DNA from: Aequorivita vitellina
Lineage (GTDB): Bacteria > Bacteroidota > Bacteroidia > Flavobacteriales > Flavobacteriaceae
Length of the DNA stretch: 64,000 bases
Direction: 5' to 3'
NCBI RefSeq assembly: GCF_022008365.1
Contig: NZ_JAIRBA010000015.1
Coordinates: 1-64,000 of the forward strand
Part shown: in pieces, positions 26,497 to 35,343 of the stretch
Numbering within the stretch: position 1 is the stretch's first letter
How the letters are laid out: every line of letters starts with the position of its first letter
The notes under the pieces: model-generated
The model's database searches: none
Seen by the model: the letters and a program-made list of their open reading frames with translations, nothing else
Told to the model about the DNA's origin: nothing
Translations under genes and position numbers: made by a program

Positions 26497-26928
26497 ATGA
26501 TTACTAATTCTAAGCCTTATATTTTAACGATTGCCATTTTAATTTTCCTTTTTAGTATTTATAATTATGTTATTTACAATACCGAAGGATACGTTGCGGT
26601 CGGTAAACTATCACCAGTAGCGGTTAAAGGGCAGCAAATTTTTCAAAGTAATCAATGCTGGTCATGCCACCAATTGTATGGTTTGGGCGGGTATTTGGGG
26701 CCAGATTTAACCAATGTTTATTCTGAAGACGGCAAAGGGCCACTATACATTAAAGCCTTTTTAAACAGTGGTGTGAAAAGTATGCCGCAGTTTCATTTTT
26801 CCGAAGAAGAAAAAAATGCGTTGGTGGAATATTTAAAACAGGTAGATGAAACAGGAATTTACCCAAACTACGATGCTAAAATTGAAGCGACGGGTTGGGT
26901 TGAAATTATATACAGAAATGAAAGATAA
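26497..26928 (+). CDS. NorC-like membrane-anchored cytochrome c
   Basis: A 143-residue protein with one N-terminal helix (about 9-28) and a heme c domain: CWSCH (about 54-58) followed by QLYGLGGYLGPDLTNV, with an axial Met in VKSMPQFHF. The layout is that of NorC, but the sequence differs clearly from the canonical norC at 18486. Its 3' end overlaps the next gene by 11 bp, so the two are co-translated subunits of one complex. Confidence 0.88.
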   Translation: MITNSKPYILTIAILIFLFSIYNYVIYNTEGYVAVGKLSPVAVKGQQIFQSNQCWSCHQLYGLGGYLGPDLTNVYSEDGKGPLYIKAFLNSGVKSMPQFHFSEEEKNALVEYLKQVDETGIYPNYDAKIEATGWVEIIYRNER

Positions 26929-28243
26929 AGCCCCAATTTATTTTCTTCTTTTCGCATTAGTTGCGCTTTTTTTAGGAATGTTCTTCGGAATGACGGCTTC
27001 ATTTCAATATTTAATGCCTGAATTTCTGAAAGAACAAATCCCCTTTTCAAAACTGCGACCTTTTCACGTTACTTCAGTGATTTCTTGGATTGTACTTTCG
27101 GCAACGGGAAGTATCTATTTTTTCATCACTTATGTTGAAAAGTTCAAGCTCTTTTCGCGGTGGTTGGTGAAGTTACATTTCATAATTTTTCTACTTACTG
27201 GTGTCGCTATTTATATTTCATTCATTTTTGGTTATAACGAAGGCAGAGAATACTTTGCTTTCCATCCTATTTTAATGATTCCCATTTTAGTAGGTTGGAT
27301 TCTCTTCGGAATAAATTATTTCAAAATACTTTATAAAAACGTAAAAGGCTGGCCCGTATATTACTGGATGTGGGGAACGGGCATTGTTTTTATGTGTTAC
27401 CATTTAATGGAAGCACATTTTTGGCTCTTCGATTTTTTTAGACTTAATTTCATTAAAGATTTTGCGGTACAATGGAAATCTACTGGTTCCTTTACGGGTT
27501 CTTGGAATATGCTGGTGTACGGAATGTCAATTTATTTGATGTCCAAAATCAAAGAGAATACAGATGTGGCTACCAATAAAATGGCGTTTTTCTTCTATTT
27601 TTTGGGGCTTACCAATTTGATGTTCGGCTGGGCGCACCACACCTATTTACTGCCCACCCAACCCTGGATTCGCTATGTAGCGTACGGAATAAGCATGACG
27701 GAGTGGATTGTTTTAGCCTCAATTATTTACAACTGGAAAAGTTCGGTTTTAAAGATTGAAAAGGAAAATAACCCTATGGCGTATCGGTTTTTGTTAGCTA
27801 CAGATTTTTGGATTTTCATCAATATAATTCTCGCTTTATTGTTTTCAATCCCGGCTATCAATTTCTTCACGCACGGCACGCATATTACGGTGGCTCATTC
27901 AATGGGAACTACGATTGGTATTAACACTACAATTTTATTCTCTGCTTTATTTTATATCGTGCATCAGCTGTATCCAGATTTTATAACCGACAAAAAGTGG
28001 GTAAAAAGAGGCTTCTATTCTTTAAATATTTCGCTGTTTATATTTTTTGTATCCCTTATAATTGCTGGCGCTAAACGTAGTTATTGGATGTATGTTTCGA
28101 AAACCGGATCGTTTTCTGAAATGCAGGATTCAATCATTCCGTATTACATTTCATTTTTCGTTTTTGGAATAGCCATTTTCGTTTCCCTTTTAATTGTGGC
28201 AGTACCAATTTTTAGAGCATTTCTTAAAAATATTAAATCATAA
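26918..28243 (+). CDS. atypical NorB-like heme-copper oxidase subunit
   Basis: A 441-residue, 12-helix protein from ATG 26918; the longer frame from 26846 lies inside the cytochrome gene. Compared with the window's canonical NorB it keeps the low-spin heme His (H50), the helix-VII pair H240-H241 and the heme b3 His (H327). Helix VI, HLWVEGVWE in NorB, reads TGSFTGSWN (189-197), so the metal-binding His and both Glu are absent. The second His of the helix-X HAH motif is Met (H327-S-M329). Helix V instead offers H162, E165 and H167. It is transcribed from an activator site and followed 5 bp later by nadA. Whether it reduces NO, handles NO differently or is non-catalytic cannot be told. Confidence 0.82.
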   Translation: MKDKAPIYFLLFALVALFLGMFFGMTASFQYLMPEFLKEQIPFSKLRPFHVTSVISWIVLSATGSIYFFITYVEKFKLFSRWLVKLHFIIFLLTGVAIYISFIFGYNEGREYFAFHPILMIPILVGWILFGINYFKILYKNVKGWPVYYWMWGTGIVFMCYHLMEAHFWLFDFFRLNFIKDFAVQWKSTGSFTGSWNMLVYGMSIYLMSKIKENTDVATNKMAFFFYFLGLTNLMFGWAHHTYLLPTQPWIRYVAYGISMTEWIVLASIIYNWKSSVLKIEKENNPMAYRFLLATDFWIFINIILALLFSIPAINFFTHGTHITVAHSMGTTIGINTTILFSALFYIVHQLYPDFITDKKWVKRGFYSLNISLFIFFVSLIIAGAKRSYWMYVSKTGSFSEMQDSIIPYYISFFVFGIAIFVSLLIVAVPIFRAFLKNIKS

Positions 28244-28248
28244 AATCG

Positions 28249-29175
28249 ATGGATTTACATCAAAAAATAACTGAACTGAAAAAGCAAAAAAACGCTGTTA
28301 TTCTCGCACATTATTATCAAGTGCCTGAAATACAGGAAGTGGCAGATTATGTGGGCGACAGTTTGGGACTTTCGCAAAAAGCTGCCGAAACAGATGCCGA
28401 AATGATTGTTTTTGCAGGCGTACATTTTATGGCTGAAACCGCAAAGATTTTAAACCCGGACAAAAAAGTTTTGTTGCCGGATTTAATGGCAGGTTGTTCG
28501 CTGGCAGATTCGTGTCCGCCAGATGCTTTTAAAAAATTAGTTGATGCGCATCCAAATCACGTGGTGATAACTTACGTGAATTGTTCTGCGGAAGTAAAAG
28601 CGTTGAGCGATATAATTTGCACCTCTTCCAATGCCGAAAAAATTGTAAACTCTGTCCCGAAAGACGTGCCGATTATCTTTGCGCCCGATAAAAATTTAGG
28701 GAAATATATTCAGAAGAAAACCGGTAGAAAAATGTTACTTTGGGATGGCGCCTGTATTGTGCACGAAGCCTTTTCAATGGATAAACTGTTGAAACTTTAC
28801 AAAGAAAACCCAGGTTCAAAAATCATTGCACACCCAGAAAGTGAAAGCCATATTTTGGAAACGGCAACCTATGTTGGTTCCACTGCGGGAATGATTGATT
28901 ATGTGAAAAAGAATCCATTTGAAAAATTTATAGTTGCAACCGAAGCTGGAATCCTTCATAAAATGCAACAGGAAGTGCCGCGAGCTGTATTAATTCCCGC
29001 CCCTGCGGAAGAGGATAATACCTGTGCTTGCAGCGAATGTGCTTTTATGAAAATGAATACGTTGCAAAAATTGTACGACTGTTTGCTAAATGAAAATCCG
29101 CAAATAGAAGTTTCCGAAGAAATACGAAAAAAAGCCATTCTGCCCATTGAGCGAATGCTTGAATTGTCGAAATAA
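28249..29175 (+). CDS. nadA: quinolinate synthase A
   Basis: A 308-residue [4Fe-4S] enzyme that condenses iminoaspartate with dihydroxyacetone phosphate to quinolinate for NAD. Conserved features include [14 protein letters not shown]-like GDSLGLS, and the cluster cysteines C83, C169 and one of C259/C261/C264. It follows the atypical norB-like gene by 5 bp and overlaps nadB by one base (TAATG), so NAD synthesis here appears to share the low-oxygen promoter. Confidence 0.95.
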   Translation: MDLHQKITELKKQKNAVILAHYYQVPEIQEVADYVGDSLGLSQKAAETDAEMIVFAGVHFMAETAKILNPDKKVLLPDLMAGCSLADSCPPDAFKKLVDAHPNHVVITYVNCSAEVKALSDIICTSSNAEKIVNSVPKDVPIIFAPDKNLGKYIQKKTGRKMLLWDGACIVHEAFSMDKLLKLYKENPGSKIIAHPESESHILETATYVGSTAGMIDYVKKNPFEKFIVATEAGILHKMQQEVPRAVLIPAPAEEDNTCACSECAFMKMNTLQKLYDCLLNENPQIEVSEEIRKKAILPIERMLELSK

Positions 29176-30752
29176 TGATGGAAACTAATTTTTTAATTAT
29201 CGGTTCGGGAGCTGCGGGCTTGACACTCGCGGTGAAACTTGCTGAAAAATTTCCGAAGAAAGAAGTTACAGTTGTTACCAAAGCCCATCAATCGGAATCG
29301 AACACGAAATATGCGCAGGGCGGGGTGGCAGCGGTTTTCGATTTAAAGGAAGATTCCTTTCAAAAACACATAGAAGATACTTTGCTTGCAGGCGACGGAC
29401 TTTGTGATAAAGAAATAGTAGAAATGGTAATTAAGGAAGGTCCGCTTCGCCTAAAGGAATTAATGGCATGGGGTGCTAACTTCGACACCAATGCCAATGG
29501 CGAACTTACTTTGGGAAGAGAAGGAGGTCATTCAAAATTTAGGGTAATTCATCATAAAGATACCACAGGCAACGAGATTGAACGCGCGCTTTTGGAACGC
29601 GCCAACCAAATGCCAAATATTATAATGCTTCCGCATCATTTTGCGATAGATTTAATTACGGAGCATCATTTTCCTAAAATAGAAAGTGAAGAAATTTCTT
29701 GTTACGGCGCTTATGTTTTGGATCAGATTTCGGGAAGCGTTTTCACTATAAAAGCAGATTGTACAACCTTGGCTTCGGGAGGAATTGGGCAAGTTTATGG
29801 GCACACAACCAATCCCGCAGTTGCCACTGGCGACGGTATTGCGATGGCTTATCGCGCGAAAGCACGAATTAAAAATATGGAATTTATTCAATTCCATCCC
29901 ACAGCATTTTACGATGGAAAAAACCAATCTTCCTTTTTAATTTCTGAAGCGGTACGTGGTTTTGGAGCATTTCTTAGGAATAAAAAGGGTGAACGATTTA
30001 TGTTTGAATATGATTCTCGCGGCGAATTGGCATCGCGAGATATTGTTTCGCGGGGCATCGATTCAGAAATGAAAAATTATGGCGATGATTGCGTTTACCT
30101 AGATTGTACCCATCTTAATATTGATGAATTAAAACTGCATTTTCCAAACATATACGAAACCTGTCTTCAGAAGAATATAGATTTAGAAAAGGATTGGATT
30201 CCGGTAGTTCCGGCTTCACATTATTTATGTGGTGGAGTAGTGGTAGATAGTGACGGGAAAACTTCAATAAAAAATTTGTTTGCTTGCGGTGAGTGTTCTT
30301 ATACGGGTTTGCACGGTGCCAATAGATTGGCGTCCAATTCGCTTTTAGAAGCTTTGGTTTATGCAGACCGTATTTTCAAATACACGAGTAAGCATCTGCC
30401 TTCGCGAACGACTATAGCAATTGTGGAATGGAATGACAGCGGTACGGTTATGATGAACGAGTCTGAAATTCTGAAACGGAAAACATTTGAATTGCAGGTT
30501 TTAATGCGAAGATTTGCAGGTGTGGTTCGAAATAATAAAGATTTAAAGGAAGCTTCCCTTCGACTTGAAGAATTATATGCCGAAACGGAAGTTTTATATC
30601 AAAAGCACAAATTGAATACCGTGCTTTGCCAGCTTCGGAATATGATAAATGTGGCGCATTTAATTATTCAACAGTCACTAATTCGAAAAGAAAACCGAGG
30701 CGGGTTTTACAACGAAGATTTAAATAAAAAAAATTTAAAAGAATTAATATGA
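29175..30752 (+). CDS. nadB: L-aspartate oxidase
   Basis: A 525-residue FAD enzyme oxidising aspartate to iminoaspartate. It shows the dinucleotide motif IIGSGAAGLTLAVK (about 6-19), KYAQGGVAAV, the fumarate-reductase-like SREI/ASRDIVSRGID region and HGANRLASNSLLE. Such oxidases can use fumarate instead of oxygen, which suits its anaerobic-type promoter. ATG ATG at the start leaves a one-codon ambiguity. It overlaps the next gene by 4 bp. Confidence 0.95.
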   Translation: MMETNFLIIGSGAAGLTLAVKLAEKFPKKEVTVVTKAHQSESNTKYAQGGVAAVFDLKEDSFQKHIEDTLLAGDGLCDKEIVEMVIKEGPLRLKELMAWGANFDTNANGELTLGREGGHSKFRVIHHKDTTGNEIERALLERANQMPNIIMLPHHFAIDLITEHHFPKIESEEISCYGAYVLDQISGSVFTIKADCTTLASGGIGQVYGHTTNPAVATGDGIAMAYRAKARIKNMEFIQFHPTAFYDGKNQSSFLISEAVRGFGAFLRNKKGERFMFEYDSRGELASRDIVSRGIDSEMKNYGDDCVYLDCTHLNIDELKLHFPNIYETCLQKNIDLEKDWIPVVPASHYLCGGVVVDSDGKTSIKNLFACGECSYTGLHGANRLASNSLLEALVYADRIFKYTSKHLPSRTTIAIVEWNDSGTVMMNESEILKRKTFELQVLMRRFAGVVRNNKDLKEASLRLEELYAETEVLYQKHKLNTVLCQLRNMINVAHLIIQQSLIRKENRGGFYNEDLNKKNLKELI

Positions 30753-31348
30753 AAGATTTACTAGAGAATTCGGTTAAAAAGGCGATGGATTACGTACAGT
30801 ATAACTTGCTTTTTAAACAATTGGTGGAAGAGGGCAGAACTACTGGCGAAGAAACGCAGGAAAAAATTGATTACACAAAATTGAATTTAAGCCGGACAAA
30901 AAGATTGGACAAAACTGCTAAAATTTCGGAGGAAGCGATGGAGGTTTTTAAAAATATTCCAACAAAGCAAATGTGGTTAGTAATCAGCGAACCTTGGTGT
31001 GGCGATGCGGCGCAAACACTGCCGTTTTTAAATAAAATTGCGCAGCTTTCAGAAAACATAGATTTAAAAATCGTGCTTCGCGACGAAAATCCAGAATTGA
31101 TGAATCAATTTTTAACTAATGGTTCGCAATCCATTCCTATAGTTATTATGCTCGACGAAGATTTCAACGTAATCAACACCTTTGGTCCACGTTCTAAAGC
31201 TGCAACAAAATTGGTTACCGATTACAAAACTCAACATGGTAAAATAGACGAGGCCTTTAAGGAAATGTTGCAAAACTGGTATAACAACGATAAAGGGGTT
31301 TCGGTTGTGGATGATGTTTTGGATTCGGTACAAATAACATTGAATTAA
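30749..31348 (+). CDS. thioredoxin-fold protein with a WCGDA active-site variant
   Basis: A 199-residue cytoplasmic protein. After a helical N-terminus (1-70) a thioredoxin fold runs from about 70 to 165 with WLVISEPWCGDAAQTLPFL and the cis-Pro loop SQSIPIVI. The site has only one cysteine (C-G-D-A rather than C-x-x-C), so it is unlikely to be a dithiol reductase; this type is common in Bacteroidota. It overlaps nadB by 4 bp and closes the operon. Role unknown. Confidence 0.85.
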   Translation: MKDLLENSVKKAMDYVQYNLLFKQLVEEGRTTGEETQEKIDYTKLNLSRTKRLDKTAKISEEAMEVFKNIPTKQMWLVISEPWCGDAAQTLPFLNKIAQLSENIDLKIVLRDENPELMNQFLTNGSQSIPIVIMLDEDFNVINTFGPRSKAATKLVTDYKTQHGKIDEAFKEMLQNWYNNDKGVSVVDDVLDSVQITLN

Positions 31349-31374
31349 CGGCAATCGTATAATAAATATACATA

Positions 31375-31445
31375 ACGATGCATCGCGTCTCTACGGGTGG
31401 TTGTGATAAAACCGTCGTGATTCACATCGTCGTGTTTAAAACCGT
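31375..31445. repeat. flavobacterial intergenic repeat element
   Basis: ACGATGCATCGCGTCTCTACGG, then two near-copies of AAACCGTC separated by a GTCGTGATTCACATCGTCGTG stretch. The GATGCATC core is palindromic. Elements of this look recur between genes in Bacteroidota; no gene is present. It fills part of the 190-bp gap before the CoA-transferase promoter. Confidence 0.5.
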
Positions 31446-31478
31446 CAATTATTCAAACACTTTATTTTACCAAATGCC

Positions 31479-31521
31479 TGATCAATATCATTTATAAAAG
31501 GTAATAGATTTCCAATCTTTG
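31479..31521 (+). promoter_or_regulatory. TGA-N6-TCA activator site and -7 element of the CoA-transferase gene
   Basis: TGA-TCAATA-TCA at 31479-31490 (centre 31484.5). The -7 element AATCTTTG at 31514-31521 is exactly 29.5 bp on. The arms match only at the core, but the spacing is kept. Start predicted near 31528, gene at 31539. Confidence 0.72.
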
Positions 31522-31538
31522 CTGTAAAATAAAGAATC

Positions 31539-32807
31539 ATGCAAATTGTATCTGCCCAGGAGGCTGTATCCATAGTAAAATCTAATAATCGCGTATTTTT
31601 TCAAGGTGCGGCAATGACGCCTAATTTGCTGATAGACACTTTATGTGAACGCTATCGCGAACTGGAAAATGTTGAAATAATCCAAATTCACACGCACGGC
31701 GAAGCCAAATACACCATGGCTCCCTATACCCAAGCTTTCCGTCTAAACACTTGCTTTGTTGGCGATAACGTGCGTAAAGGCGTAGATACAGCCCACGGCG
31801 ATTACATTCCGGTGTTTTTGAGTGAGGTTCATTTGTTATTTAGAAGAAATATCCTTCCGTTAGATGTTGCTTTCATTCAAGTTTCGTCACCAGATAAACA
31901 TGGATTTTGTTCGTTGGGGCTTTCGGTAGATGTTACATTGCCTGCCATTCAAACGGCCAAACATGTTGTGGCCTTAATAAATCCAAATGTTCCGAGAACG
32001 CACGGCGACGGCATTATTCACATAAATAATATTGATTTTGGTGTGGAAGTAAACACGCCAATCTATGCTTCGGTTTTGGGTGAGCCTTCTGAAATTGAGG
32101 CTATAATAGGTAGAAATATTGCTGAATTGGTTGAAGATGGCGCAACATTGCAAATGGGCATTGGCAATATTCCGAATGCCGTACTTCACAATTTGGGCAA
32201 TCATAAAAGACTCGGAATTCACACCGAAATGTTTAGCGATGGAATCCTTCCTTTAGTAGAAAAAGGCGTTATTACGGGTGAAGACAAAGAAATAAAGACA
32301 GGTAAAATAGTTACTTGTTTTGCATTGGGAACCAAAAAATTGTACGATTTTATTGATGATAATCCCATTGTGCATTTTAAAGAAGCGGCATATACCAATG
32401 ACACTGCCATTATTCGCCGAAACCCTAAAGTAACAGCTATTAACAGTGCAATTGAAATAGATTTAACTGGCCAAGTTTGTGCAGATAGTATTGGGATGTA
32501 TCAATATTCGGGCGTTGGCGGGCAAATGGATTTTATACGTGGCGCCTCGCTTTCTCAGGGTGGAAAACCTATTATTGCAATGCCTTCCATAACCAATAAA
32601 GGTATTTCTAAAATCACACCTTTTTTAAAAGAAGGCGCAAGTGTTACAACAACCCGCGCGCACGTGCATTATGTTGTAACAGAATACGGCGTTGTAAATC
32701 TCTTCGGAAAAGGAATAGAGCAGCGAGCAAAGGCACTTATTTCAATCGCGCATCCAAATCATCGTGAGGCTCTGGAACGTGAGGCACGAAAACGATTCAA
32801 TAACTGA
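31539..32807 (+). CDS. acetyl-CoA hydrolase/transferase family (4-hydroxybutyrate CoA-transferase type)
   Basis: A 422-residue family I CoA transferase. The glutathione-like core includes LQMGIGNIPNAVLHNL, the catalytic-Glu region HTEMFSDGILPL and the C-terminal THVHYVVTEYG-like RAHVHYVVTEYGVVNLFGKGI. It moves CoA between acetyl-CoA and another acid. With the ADP-forming acyl-CoA synthetase it could make an acetate-producing, ATP-yielding route, since both have the same promoter design. The acceptor acid is unknown. Confidence 0.9.
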   Translation: MQIVSAQEAVSIVKSNNRVFFQGAAMTPNLLIDTLCERYRELENVEIIQIHTHGEAKYTMAPYTQAFRLNTCFVGDNVRKGVDTAHGDYIPVFLSEVHLLFRRNILPLDVAFIQVSSPDKHGFCSLGLSVDVTLPAIQTAKHVVALINPNVPRTHGDGIIHINNIDFGVEVNTPIYASVLGEPSEIEAIIGRNIAELVEDGATLQMGIGNIPNAVLHNLGNHKRLGIHTEMFSDGILPLVEKGVITGEDKEIKTGKIVTCFALGTKKLYDFIDDNPIVHFKEAAYTNDTAIIRRNPKVTAINSAIEIDLTGQVCADSIGMYQYSGVGGQMDFIRGASLSQGGKPIIAMPSITNKGISKITPFLKEGASVTTTRAHVHYVVTEYGVVNLFGKGIEQRAKALISIAHPNHREALEREARKRFNN

Positions 32808-32836
32808 CAGGCTGTTTGAAAATAGTATGTTTTTTT

Positions 32837-32880
32837 AAGATAGTTTTATCTTTCAATAAGCTCTGTATTAATTACTTTTG
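32837..32880 (+). promoter_or_regulatory. promoter and operator-like repeat of the first Rrf2 gene
   Basis: Inverted repeat AAGATA-GTTT-TATCTT (32837-32852) overlaps the expected -33 region; a perfect -7 element TACTTTTG lies at 32873-32880. Likely autoregulatory, though the repeat differs from the one at the second Rrf2 gene. Confidence 0.65.
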
Positions 32881-32896
32881 AAGAAAACTACGAAAT

Positions 32897-33325
32897 ATGT
32901 TTTCAAAAGCCTGCGAATACGGAATAAGAGCAGTACTATTTATAGCGAAGCAGTCGCAAAAAGATTTGCGACCAAATATTACCGAAATAGCTAAAGCCGT
33001 AGATTCACCTGAACCTTTTACAGCAAAAGTGTGCCAACAGTTAGCGCGAGCTGGTATTATTCTTTCAAAAAAGGGCCCAAATGGCGGATTTTATTTGGAA
33101 AAGGATTCTAAGCTAAAATTGGCAGAAATTGTGGCAACCATTGATGGCGACAATATTTTTGAAGGTTGCAGTTTAGGCTTGAGTGAATGCTCTTCAGAAC
33201 ACCCTTGTCCGGTTCACGATCAATTTATGGACGTGCGCAATGGCTTAAAAAACATGTGCGAAAACACCTTGGTTGTTGATCTTGCCAAAAATTTGGAAGA
33301 AGGTGAAACTTTTTTAAAGATTTAA
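32897..33325 (+). CDS. Rrf2-family Fe-S regulator (NsrR/IscR-like), first copy
   Basis: A 142-residue winged-helix regulator: N-terminal MFSKACEYGIRAVLFIA, recognition region SPEPFTAKVCQQLARAG, wing GPNGGFYL, then the cluster-binding loop with three cysteines spaced C-x5-C-x5-C (FEGCSLGLSECSSEHPC). This is the arrangement of NsrR/IscR-type sensors of NO or Fe-S status. Its neighbours (flavin reductase, hemerythrin, Ric) favour an NO sensor. About half its residues match the next gene. Confidence 0.92.
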   Translation: MFSKACEYGIRAVLFIAKQSQKDLRPNITEIAKAVDSPEPFTAKVCQQLARAGIILSKKGPNGGFYLEKDSKLKLAEIVATIDGDNIFEGCSLGLSECSSEHPCPVHDQFMDVRNGLKNMCENTLVVDLAKNLEEGETFLKI

Positions 33326-33364
33326 TCGTTCACAACCCAAAAACAAAAAATTTCAAAGTATTTT

Positions 33365-33408
33365 TATTTCTGATAATTTTACCAGAAATAGGATTTTGTA
33401 TACCTTTA
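33365..33408 (+). promoter_or_regulatory. 24-bp Rrf2-type operator and promoter of the second Rrf2 gene
   Basis: Arms TATTTCTG (33365-33372) and CAGAAATA (33383-33390) enclose ATAATTTTAC. The -7 element TACCTTTA is at 33401-33408, so the operator covers the -33 region and binding should repress. Confidence 0.75.
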
Positions 33409-33425
33409 CAAGATAAGAAGAACAA

Positions 33426-33860
33426 GTGTTTTCGAAAGCCTGTCAATACGGAATTAAAGCATCAGTTTACATCGCATCTCAATCTGAGTTGGGAAATCGT
33501 GTTAGTTTAAAAGATATTGCCTTCAATATTAATTCGCCAGAAGCTTTTACGGCAAAAATCTTACATCAACTGGCAAAAAAAGATATTTTGTCTTCCCTAA
33601 AAGGACCCACCGGCGGTTTCGAAATTGAAAAGGGGAGCGCAAACAATATTAAGCTTAGCCATATTGTTGCTGCCATTGATGGCGATTCAATTTACGTTGG
33701 GTGTGCTTTGGGTTTTGATCGTTGCGATGCCCGCCAACCGTGCCCCATGCACAACAAATTTGTGGACATAAGAAATAACCTTCGAATTATGCTTGAAAAT
33801 ACAAGTTTACTTGAACTGGCAAACGGATTGGATATAGGCCTGTCATTTCTAAAAAGATAA
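33426..33860 (+). CDS. Rrf2-family Fe-S regulator (NsrR/IscR-like), second copy
   Basis: A 144-residue paralogue of the preceding gene with the same winged helix (SPEAFTAKILHQLAKKD, GPTGGFEI) and the same C-x5-C-x5-C cluster loop (YVGCALGFDRCDARQPC). The start is GTG at 33426 (GTG TTT TCG AAA GCC TGT), which restores the MFSKAC start of the family. It has its own promoter and operator in the 100-bp gap. Two adjacent copies suggest division of labour, such as different ligands or targets. Confidence 0.92.
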   Translation: MFSKACQYGIKASVYIASQSELGNRVSLKDIAFNINSPEAFTAKILHQLAKKDILSSLKGPTGGFEIEKGSANNIKLSHIVAAIDGDSIYVGCALGFDRCDARQPCPMHNKFVDIRNNLRIMLENTSLLELANGLDIGLSFLKR

Positions 33861-33874
33861 AAAAATTTAAATCT

Positions 33875-33898
33875 ATTTCTGATAAGTTTGTCAGAAAT
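33875..33898. promoter_or_regulatory. second copy of the 24-bp Rrf2-type operator
   Basis: Perfect 8-bp arms ATTTCTGA (33875-33882) and TCAGAAAT (33891-33898) with an 8-bp spacer; the same total length as the 33366-33389 site. It lies 15 bp after the second Rrf2 gene in the 290-bp gap before the flavin reductase. Candidate -7 elements TAGTTTTA (33931) and TATATTTC (33955) follow; nothing else is seen in the gap. Confidence 0.75.
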
Positions 33899-34150
33899 GC
33901 TAAAAATACAGTAATAGCACGTTTTTAAAGTAGTTTTAATTATTGAAAGTAAAATATATTTCCAAACTTGAATCAAGGTTAAGTAGGCCACTTGTGCAAC
34001 AAAGAATATTGATGCCTAAGAATGTTTAAGTAAAAAAGTTTTGGTGATTTGGTTTAATTAACGCGCAAGCCAAACTTCTTAACAGTAAGAAGTTGTGTAT
34101 TTTAGTTAAACTTATTTGAAGCTAATTATAACTTTTTAAAATTTAATAGT

Positions 34151-34822
34151 ATGAAAAACGAACCCGTTAAAATTAAATCAATAAAGCACGTTACGCACGA
34201 CGTACTTCAGATTGCTACTGAAAAACCCAATGACACCGAGTTTACACCGGGCCAAGCCACCGAAATTTTTATCGATAAAAAAGGTTGGCAAAACGAAGGC
34301 AGACCTTTCACCTTTACCTGTTTGCCAAAGGATGATTTTTTAGAATTTACCATAAAAACCTATCCCGAACGAAAAGGAGTTACCAATGAATTGCTCAGTT
34401 TAAAAAAGAACGATAGCTTAATTGTAAACGAAATTTTTGGCGCAATAGAGTACAAAGGTGAGGGTACTTTTATTGCTGGTGGAGCAGGGGTAACGCCGTT
34501 TATTTCAATCTTTCGAGATTTGAATGAAAAGCATAAATTGGGTGCCAATAAACTCATTTTTGCAAATAAAGCTAAAGAAGATATTATTTTAAAAGATGAA
34601 TTTACCGAAATGCTCGGCGATAATTTTATAAATATTCTTTCAAAAGAAAAAACTGAAGAATATGCTTACGGACAGATTTCTGAAGATTTTATCAAAAAAA
34701 ATGGCGGACCTTTAAGTTCCTATTTTTATCTGTGCGGTCCGCCACCAATGATGGATGCCGTTGAAAAACAATTGACCAATTTAAAAGTTCCTGCCGATAA
34801 AATAGTAAAAGAGGAGTTTTAA
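34151..34822 (+). CDS. FAD/NAD(P) flavodoxin-type reductase
   Basis: A 223-residue reductase: FAD domain with RPFTFT (about 57-62) and an NAD-binding domain with GGAGVTPFISIFRDL and LCGPPPMMDAVEKQL. No globin, 2Fe-2S or heme domain is attached. It resembles the reductase half of flavohemoglobin and stand-alone ferredoxin/rubredoxin reductases, so it could feed electrons to an NO-detoxifying partner. It lies behind the Rrf2-type operator and heads a same-strand run up to the hemerythrin gene. Confidence 0.88.
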   Translation: MKNEPVKIKSIKHVTHDVLQIATEKPNDTEFTPGQATEIFIDKKGWQNEGRPFTFTCLPKDDFLEFTIKTYPERKGVTNELLSLKKNDSLIVNEIFGAIEYKGEGTFIAGGAGVTPFISIFRDLNEKHKLGANKLIFANKAKEDIILKDEFTEMLGDNFINILSKEKTEEYAYGQISEDFIKKNGGPLSSYFYLCGPPPMMDAVEKQLTNLKVPADKIVKEEF

Positions 34823-34854
34823 TTATTTTCAGAATAATATTAAAGAAACAGAAA

Positions 34855-35307
34855 ATGTCAAAGAAAAGATTAGATTATCATTCCACTGATCCAAAAGCCA
34901 TAAAAGGAATGTTGGAGCTTGAAAAATACGTTGCGGGTTCCAACCTTGACCACAGTCTTTACGAACTTGTAAAACTTCGCGCCTCACAAATCAATGGCTG
35001 TGCGTATTGTATAGATATGCATTCCAAAGATGCGCGGAAAGCTGGCGAGACCGAACAGCGACTTTACGCTTTATCTGCGTGGCGCGAAACTTCATTTTAT
35101 ACCGAAAGAGAGCGAGCAGCCTTAGCTTGGACCGAGGCTTTGACTTTAATTTCAGAAAATGACGTGCCCGATTCGTTATATACAGAAGTTCAAAAACATT
35201 TCACTGAAAAAGATCATTTGGCGCTCACGATGGCTATTGTTGCAATTAACGGCTGGAATCGGTTGGCCATTAGCTTTAGTGTTGAGCCGGGAAGTTATAA
35301 TCCGTAG
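34855..35307 (+). CDS. carboxymuconolactone decarboxylase / AhpD-like protein
   Basis: A 150-residue helical protein with the AhpD-type redox site in LRASQINGCAYCIDMHSKDARKAG (CxxC followed by His). Such proteins act as alkylhydroperoxidase-type thiol enzymes. It lies 32 bp after the reductase gene and is likely co-transcribed, consistent with an oxidative or nitrosative stress function. Confidence 0.9.
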   Translation: MSKKRLDYHSTDPKAIKGMLELEKYVAGSNLDHSLYELVKLRASQINGCAYCIDMHSKDARKAGETEQRLYALSAWRETSFYTERERAALAWTEALTLISENDVPDSLYTEVQKHFTEKDHLALTMAIVAINGWNRLAISFSVEPGSYNP

Positions 35308-35343
35308 TACAATTTCCTATAAATTTATAAAGAATAAAAAAAG

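Noticed and set aside
29652-29927. Antisense frames within nadB and in many other genes
   Set aside because: They are shadows of strongly supported genes, with no own start, promoter or family.
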